10,414 bases of DNA from Actinocrinis sp046724665 (GTDB taxonomy: Bacteria > Actinomycetota > Actinomycetes > Streptomycetales > Catenulisporaceae), in contig JBKOWZ010000303.1 of the NCBI GenBank assembly GCA_046724665.1, positions 1 through 10,414 on the forward strand. The letters are read 5' to 3'. Shown here one piece after another: positions 6,645 through 10,414 of the stretch. The position numbers were made by a program, and so were the translations under genes. The notes beneath the pieces are model-generated. The model was not told where the DNA came from and searched no databases. It was given only the letters and a program-made list of their open reading frames with translations. Every line of letters starts with the position of its first letter. The stretch's first letter is position 1.

Positions 6645-7574
6645 GTGACCGCACTGGAGGCGGTGGCCGTCCATCTGCCGCCGCGGTCCCTGCCGATCGA
6701 ACAGGTCGCGGCGGACCTGGGGCTCGAACCGAAGCAGGCGACCCTGCTGCGCCGGTTCCACGGCCTCGACCGGGTGCGGTACGACCCCGAGGGCACGCTG
6801 TTCGACCTGCTGCTCGGCGCGGCCCGCGCACTCGAACCGCTGCGCGGCCGCGAGCGGGACGTCAGGTACGTGCTGCACGCGCGCGGCGTGACGCAGGTCC
6901 CGTACCCGCACAACCCGCTGCACGAGGTGTGCCGCGAACTCGGGCTCGAACACGCGCTCGCGTTCACGGTGACCCACCACGCCTGCGCGACCGGCCTGCT
7001 GGCCGTGGACGTGGCGGGACGGCTGCTGGCCGCGGACGGCGACCCGGACGCGCTGGCGCTGATCCTGGCGGGGGAGAAGGCCTTCACCCGCGACGCCCGG
7101 CTGGTGCCGCAGACCTCGCTGTTCGGCGAGAGCGCGGCGGCGGCGCTGGTGCGTGGGGGAGCGGGCCGTGATCGTGTACTGTCGTACGCGGCCGTGTTGC
7201 GCGGCGAGTTCGACGGCAGGCTGGCCGAGGACCCGGACCTCCTGCACAGATATCAGCGTGCTTACCCGCAGCTGCTGGCCGAGGCCGTGTTCACGGCGCT
7301 GGAGTCGGCGAAGACCGGCCTCGACGAGCTGAGGCTGATCCTGCCGCACAACGTGAACCTCATCTCCTGGCGGGGCTTCTGCAAACAGGTCGGGTTCCCG
7401 ATCGACAGGGTCCTGCTGGACAACGTGCCCGCGCTCGGCCACAGCTTCGCCGCGGACGCGTTCATCAACCACCGCACCGCCACGGACCGTGGCCTGCTGC
7501 GGCCGGGCGACCGCTACCTGGTGGCCGCGGCCGGAGTCGGCGCGGCGTTCTCAGCGATGGTGCTCGAATACTAG
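6645..7574 (+). CDS. KAS III-type ketosynthase (FabH/PqsC-like), catalytic subunit candidate
   Basis: This 309-aa thiolase-fold protein has the layout of a beta-ketoacyl-ACP synthase III. The nucleophile sits in HHACATG (Cys114), the catalytic His in LILPHNVN (His235) and the C-terminal strand ends GVGAAFSAMVLEY. The third position, Asn in FabH (GN), reads LGHSF with His266. It resembles KAS III relatives that use a Cys-His pair, such as PqsC, or that act as acyltransferases such as CerJ. The expected reaction is transfer of an acyl group via Cys114 to a second substrate, forming a C-C, ester or amide bond. GTG 6645 follows GGGGGGAA; an ATG at 6540 in the same frame has no ribosome binding site and would add 35 residues unlike the family. 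It starts the operon with the carrier protein and the pseudo-KAS III. The substrate is unknown. Confidence 0.87.
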   Translation: MTALEAVAVHLPPRSLPIEQVAADLGLEPKQATLLRRFHGLDRVRYDPEGTLFDLLLGAARALEPLRGRERDVRYVLHARGVTQVPYPHNPLHEVCRELGLEHALAFTVTHHACATGLLAVDVAGRLLAADGDPDALALILAGEKAFTRDARLVPQTSLFGESAAAALVRGGAGRDRVLSYAAVLRGEFDGRLAEDPDLLHRYQRAYPQLLAEAVFTALESAKTGLDELRLILPHNVNLISWRGFCKQVGFPIDRVLLDNVPALGHSFAADAFINHRTATDRGLLRPGDRYLVAAAGVGAAFSAMVLEY

Positions 7575-7687
7575 AGCAAACTAGCCTTCGACAGGCGAGC
7601 GCGAGCGCCGCGCCGAATTCATGGTTCTGCTAACACTGCTGAGACTGCGTTTCCTGGTCCGACTTCGAGCGGGATGGGACAGGCACC
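7575..7687 (+). other. 113-bp gap between ketosynthase and carrier protein genes
   Basis: No gene is supported here. The gap ends in a modest ribosome binding site (ACAGG, 4 nt before ATG 7688). It holds three imperfect 9-bp units beginning CTGC (7627-7653) and a lone GGTCCGAC. There is no hairpin followed by a T-run, so read-through from the ketosynthase gene into the carrier protein gene is likely. Confidence 0.35.
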
Positions 7688-7990
7688 ATGGAGCAAGTGA
7701 TCGAGCAAGAGGGCACCGGCCAGGGCGGCGGCCTGCCGCGGGCCAGGGTGGTCGAGAGCATCAACCTGCTGCTTCCGCGGGTACTCAAGCGGGAGCTGCC
7801 GGCCCAGGCCGAGGAGGCTGCGCTGTTCGACGAGCTCGGCCTGACCTCGGCCAGCACGCTGGCGCTGATCCTGGAGCTCGAGGAGGAGCTCGACATCCAG
7901 ATCGAGGTCGAGGAGATCAGCCAGGAGGACTTGCAGTCGCTCGGCACGCTGGCCGACTACGTCGCCGCGCACGCGATCACGGAGGACTGA
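7688..7990 (+). CDS. Discrete acyl/peptidyl carrier protein
   Basis: This 100-aa acidic protein has the size and pattern of a free-standing carrier protein: ARVVESINLLLPRVL helix, then LFDELGLTSASTLALI (47-61), ELEEELDIQIEVEEI and a final helix SLGTLADYVAAH. Ser54 in LGLTS is the predicted phosphopantetheine site; the usual preceding Asp of the DSL motif is Thr53, and the following Leu is Ala. A phosphopantetheinyl transferase would activate it. It lies between a catalytic and a non-catalytic KAS III-fold gene and two genes before an aaRS-like ligase of a family that loads small amino acids onto discrete carrier proteins, so it is the most likely partner of both. That pairing is inference. 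The next gene's ribosome binding site lies inside its 3' end. Confidence 0.9.
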   Translation: MEQVIEQEGTGQGGGLPRARVVESINLLLPRVLKRELPAQAEEAALFDELGLTSASTLALILELEEELDIQIEVEEISQEDLQSLGTLADYVAAHAITED

Positions 7991-7994
7991 CGCC

Positions 7995-8960
7995 GTGCCC
8001 GGCGCCGTGGCGCACGGTGCCGCCGTGCCCGGGCGCGCCGCGGCTGCGGCGTACCCGCGCATCGGCCGGCTCGCCGCCCGCCGGTTCGCCGGCCGCTCCG
8101 AGCTGTCCCTCGACCCGGACCTGCGCGTCTACCTCGGCGACCTGGTGCGTCCGTACGGCGTCGCCCTGCGTGAGGACCTGCTCGAGCGCGGCGTCGGCCA
8201 CGCGTACGGCGAGATGGCCGAGCAGCTGATCCGCGAGACCGTCCGCGAGGACGAGCCGGTGGACCTGCTCATCCTCGCCTACGCGGTGCACGACGTGCGG
8301 CCCGGCCGGGCGACCGCGCTCTATCTGAGCCGGGTCTGCCCGGGCCGGCCGATGGCGTTCACCCTGTGCGAGCAGGGGATCGCCGCGCCGTACACGGCCG
8401 TGCGCCTCGCCGCCGAGTACCTGCGCGCCGGCGACAGCATGCGGGCCCTGATCGTGGTCGCGGAGCAGGCGGCGCTGCACTACGAGCCGCTGACCGAGCC
8501 CGGGGCCGCGCCGGTCACGCTCCCGGACGAGCACAGCGCCGTCGCAGTGCTCTTCGAAGGCACCGCCCCGACCGGGCTGTCGTCTGTGCGCGAACACGCC
8601 GGGATCGCGCCGGGCGACGTGCGGGGCCTGCTCGCCGCGCAGCTCGCCGAACTCGCCGGACCGGGCACCGATCCCCGGCGGCGCGTGCTGGTGCTCGGCG
8701 GCGGACTCTCGAAGGACGACGTCGATGCCGACCGCCTCGGCCTGGACGTCGAGCAGATCGTCACCGCCCTGCCCGGTCGGCCGTGCACCGGCGTCTGGCA
8801 CGAACTCGCGCTGAACCACGCGCAGTGGTCCGAGCAGGGTGCGTACGTGATCCTGGCCGACTACGAGCGCCAACTGCGGACCCTGTGCCTCTGCGCGGTC
8901 GAGACCGCTCACACGACCAGTCCGACATCCGAGGGTGGAGATAGTGTCCGAGACCACTGA
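7995..8960 (+). CDS. KAS III-fold protein lacking catalytic residues (PqsB-like pseudo-ketosynthase)
   Basis: This 321-aa protein has the thiolase-fold pattern of KAS III: VDLLILAYAVHDVRPGRATA (89-108), AFTLCEQGIAAPYTAVRLAA (121-140), ALIVVAEQAALHYEP (151-165), VLVLGGGLS (231-239) and QGAYVILADYERQ (281-293). Aligned by eye to the upstream ketosynthase, the active-site Cys falls on Ile129, with Cys125 four residues away. The PHNVN histidine region reads GGGLS, and the third catalytic position lies in GVWHELALNHAQ. All three residues seem lost. This is the situation of PqsB, the inactive partner of PqsC, and analogous to chain-length factors. About 28 extra residues follow the fold. GTG 7995 has GGAGG nine nt upstream within the carrier protein gene, and its 3' end overlaps the ligase gene. 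A heterodimer with the 6645-7574 product is inferred. Confidence 0.8.
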   Translation: MPGAVAHGAAVPGRAAAAAYPRIGRLAARRFAGRSELSLDPDLRVYLGDLVRPYGVALREDLLERGVGHAYGEMAEQLIRETVREDEPVDLLILAYAVHDVRPGRATALYLSRVCPGRPMAFTLCEQGIAAPYTAVRLAAEYLRAGDSMRALIVVAEQAALHYEPLTEPGAAPVTLPDEHSAVAVLFEGTAPTGLSSVREHAGIAPGDVRGLLAAQLAELAGPGTDPRRRVLVLGGGLSKDDVDADRLGLDVEQIVTALPGRPCTGVWHELALNHAQWSEQGAYVILADYERQLRTLCLCAVETAHTTSPTSEGGDSVRDH

Positions 8961-9825
8961 CGCCCCGGCGACCCCGCTGACCACGGACGCTCCGGGCGTG
9001 ATGCTGTACCCGGAGGCGTTCGAGGCGATCGTCGCGATGCTGCGCGCCGGGATCGCCCGCCTCGCCGCCGACGAGCCGGCCCCGTTCACCCGCCTGGCCG
9101 TCCCGCCGGTCATCTCGCGCCGCACCATCGAGCAGGCCGGATACGCCGCCTCGTTCCCCCACCTGCTCGGAACCGTGCACAGCTACACCGGCGACGCCAG
9201 GCGCTGGGGCAGGCTGGCGCCGCTGGCCGAGCAGGGCGGCGAATGGCACGTGGACCAGCAGATCAGTGACCTGGTACTGCTGCCCGCCGCCTGCTATCCG
9301 ACCTATGCGACACTCGCCGGACGCGACCTGGAGGCTCCGGCACGCTTCCATGTCGAAGCGCACTGCTTCCGGCAGGAGGCGACCAGCGAGCCCGGCCGGC
9401 TGCGCACCTTCCGCATGGTCGAACTGGTGACCGCGGGCGACGAAGAGCACTGCGTCGCCTGGCGCGGCCGCTGGCTGGAGCGGGTCGCGCAGTGGCTGGA
9501 GTCGATGTCGCTCAAGGTGAGCGTCGAAGAGGCCGACGATCCGTTCTTCGGCCAGGCGAGGAAGCTGTACCAGGCCGCGCAGCGGATGCAGAAACTGAAG
9601 TTCGAGCTGCGGGTGCCGGTGGACGGCGACCAGGTCCAGGCGGTCGCCTCGGCCAACTACCACAAGGAGCACTTCGGCGAGGCCTTCGGCTTCACCAGCG
9701 GCGGCGCGGCCGGACAGACCGCGTGCACCGCGTTCGGCATCGAACGCATCGCCCTCGCGCTGATCAACGCGCACGGACCGCGGCCCGGCCGCTGGCCCGC
9801 GGCGCTGACCGCGGCGCTGAGCTGA
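8944..9825 (+). CDS. Amino acid:[carrier protein] ligase (class II aaRS-like, atypical SerRS homologue)
   Basis: This 293-aa protein resembles the catalytic core of a class II seryl-tRNA synthetase without the tRNA-binding coiled coil. Motif 2 is FHVEAHCFRQE through RLRTFRMVEL (135-161, Arg143 and Arg157) and motif 3 is TACTAFGIERIALAL (259-273). Cys117 (AACYPT), Glu160 and Cys261 sit where the family binds zinc. Characterised members activate glycine or alanine with ATP and transfer it to the phosphopantetheine of a small carrier protein, not to tRNA. The substrate here is not readable. The likely start is GTG 8944 (GAGG nine nt upstream), overlapping the pseudo-ketosynthase gene by 17 bp; GTG 8935 is an alternative adding three residues. 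The probable partner is the carrier protein at 7688-7990, with the condensation protein downstream. Family confident; substrate and partner inferred. Confidence 0.87.
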   Translation: MSETTDAPATPLTTDAPGVMLYPEAFEAIVAMLRAGIARLAADEPAPFTRLAVPPVISRRTIEQAGYAASFPHLLGTVHSYTGDARRWGRLAPLAEQGGEWHVDQQISDLVLLPAACYPTYATLAGRDLEAPARFHVEAHCFRQEATSEPGRLRTFRMVELVTAGDEEHCVAWRGRWLERVAQWLESMSLKVSVEEADDPFFGQARKLYQAAQRMQKLKFELRVPVDGDQVQAVASANYHKEHFGEAFGFTSGGAAGQTACTAFGIERIALALINAHGPRPGRWPAALTAALS

Positions 9826-9844
9826 ACCGGAAGGCGGACACGAG

Positions 9845-10414
9845 GTGGCCGAGACCCGTCTGATCACCGTGCGGTACCGCGGGCTGACCTCGGGCGAGGG
9901 CCCGCTCACGCTCGGGCAGGACAACATGATCCGCTGCATCCTGCACGACGAGCCGATGGAGATCAACAAGCACGCGCTGTGGCCGGTGCCCGAGGGGGTC
10001 GGGCTCGACGCCGCGCTCGCCGCCCTGCGCACCCTCGCCGAGCGGCACGAGTCGCTGCGCACCCGCTACCCGGGGCCGCAGGACCGCCAGCCGGCCCGGC
10101 AGGTCGTGCACGCCGAGGGAGAGTTCGAAGTCGCCGTCGCCGAGCTCGGGCCGGATGAGGATCCTGACGAGGTCGCCGAGGAGGCGGGGCGGCGCGGCCG
10201 CGCGCTGCGCTTCGACCTGTCCGCGCACTTCCCGTTCCGGTTCACCCTGGTGACCTCGGGCGGCCGGCCGGTGCGGCTGAGCGCCGTGGTCTGCCACGCC
10301 GCCGCCGACGGCGCCGCGACCGCGCTGCTGATCGGCGAGTGGTACGAGCTGGCGGCCGGCCGCGCCCTCGAGCCGCCGGCCGGGCCGGTGCCGCGCGAAC
10401 TGGCCGTGCAGGAG
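9845..10414 (+). CDS. Stand-alone NRPS-type condensation domain protein, N-terminal 190 residues
   Basis: The reading frame is open from GTG 9845 to the window edge. It begins a condensation (CoA-dependent acyltransferase fold) domain: C1-like PLTLGQDNM (20-28), C2 RHESLRTRY (67-75) and C3 CHAAADG (150-156). In C3 the first His of HHxxxDG is Cys150, while the catalytic second His (His151) and Asp155 remain. It starts directly at the domain with no preceding adenylation or carrier domain. GGAAGG at 9829-9834 is a plausible ribosome binding site, and the gap to the ligase gene is 19 bp, so it belongs to the same operon. It would join an acyl or aminoacyl carrier-protein thioester to an amine or alcohol. 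More domains could follow past the edge. It has no ORF-length evidence beyond 10414. Confidence 0.85.
   Translation, partial: MAETRLITVRYRGLTSGEGPLTLGQDNMIRCILHDEPMEINKHALWPVPEGVGLDAALAALRTLAERHESLRTRYPGPQDRQPARQVVHAEGEFEVAVAELGPDEDPDEVAEEAGRRGRALRFDLSAHFPFRFTLVTSGGRPVRLSAVVCHAAADGAATALLIGEWYELAAGRALEPPAGPVPRELAVQE

Noticed and set aside
6510..7472. Minus-strand open frame of 320 codons opposite the ketosynthase
   Set aside because: Low-complexity Arg/Gln/Val composition and no motif; the plus strand encodes a clear KAS III protein with an RBS.
7621..7687. Small plus-strand ORF and CTGC-type 9-bp repeats before the carrier protein gene
   Set aside because: The ORF reads into the carrier protein gene in another frame without an RBS. 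The repeat is three imperfect short units and could be chance.
8761..10062. Minus-strand open frame of 433 codons opposite the ligase and condensation genes
   Set aside because: Antisense to two overlapping or near-adjacent genes with recognisable motifs; the product has no domain signature.
1..10414. tRNA genes, CRISPR arrays, insertion sequences or attachment sites
   Set aside because: No cloverleaf-like sequence, regularly spaced repeats, transposase motifs or terminal repeats were recognised by eye on either strand.

Overview
The window is very GC-rich and reads as actinomycete DNA (Streptomyces or a related actinobacterium). Genes are tightly packed or overlapping, GTG and TTG starts are common, and the gene families are typical of specialised metabolism. 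It looks like the interior of a biosynthetic gene cluster. Two genes run off the edges: an adenylate-forming ligase at the left, missing only its last residues, and a condensation-domain protein at the right, of which the first 190 codons are present. No tRNA, rRNA, CRISPR array or insertion sequence was seen.

Layout from left to right. (1) Positions 1406-1, minus strand: a stand-alone AMP-forming acyl or aminoacyl ligase. (2) Positions 1407-1671: a 265-bp divergent intergenic region with two near-identical GGTC-NN-GACC dyads exactly 22 bp apart, a strong operator candidate. (3) Positions 1672-3386, plus strand: a methyltransferase-like protein without the usual glycine-rich SAM motif, coupled by a TGATG overlap to an HSL-family alpha/beta hydrolase in which the HGGG histidine is Phe. 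(4) Positions 3385-3404: a perfect 20-bp palindrome between convergent genes, a probable terminator. (5) Positions 6513-3409, minus strand: a GT1-type glycosyltransferase, a DrrA-type ABC ATPase and a DrrB-type ABC-2 permease, a glycosylation and export (probably self-resistance) operon. (6) Positions 6514-6644: a 131-bp divergent promoter region. (7) Positions 6645-10414, plus strand: a KAS III-type ketosynthase with Cys and His, an acyl carrier protein, a second KAS III-fold protein that appears to lack the catalytic residues, a class II aminoacyl-tRNA-synthetase-like amino acid:carrier-protein ligase, and a stand-alone condensation protein.

The last group is the most interesting part. It looks like a dissociated assembly line in which every function is a separate small protein. 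The aaRS-like enzyme would load an amino acid onto a carrier protein, probably the one encoded two genes upstream. The catalytic and non-catalytic KAS III proteins would form a heterodimer, comparable to PqsC/PqsB of Pseudomonas quinolone synthesis, to make a C-C or other acyl bond. The condensation protein would make an amide or ester bond. The left-edge ligase may activate a further acyl or amino acid unit, the methyltransferase-like protein and hydrolase may tailor or release the product, and the glycosyltransferase plus ABC exporter would finish and export it. The enzyme classes are read from sequence. Their cooperation, the substrates and the product are inference.
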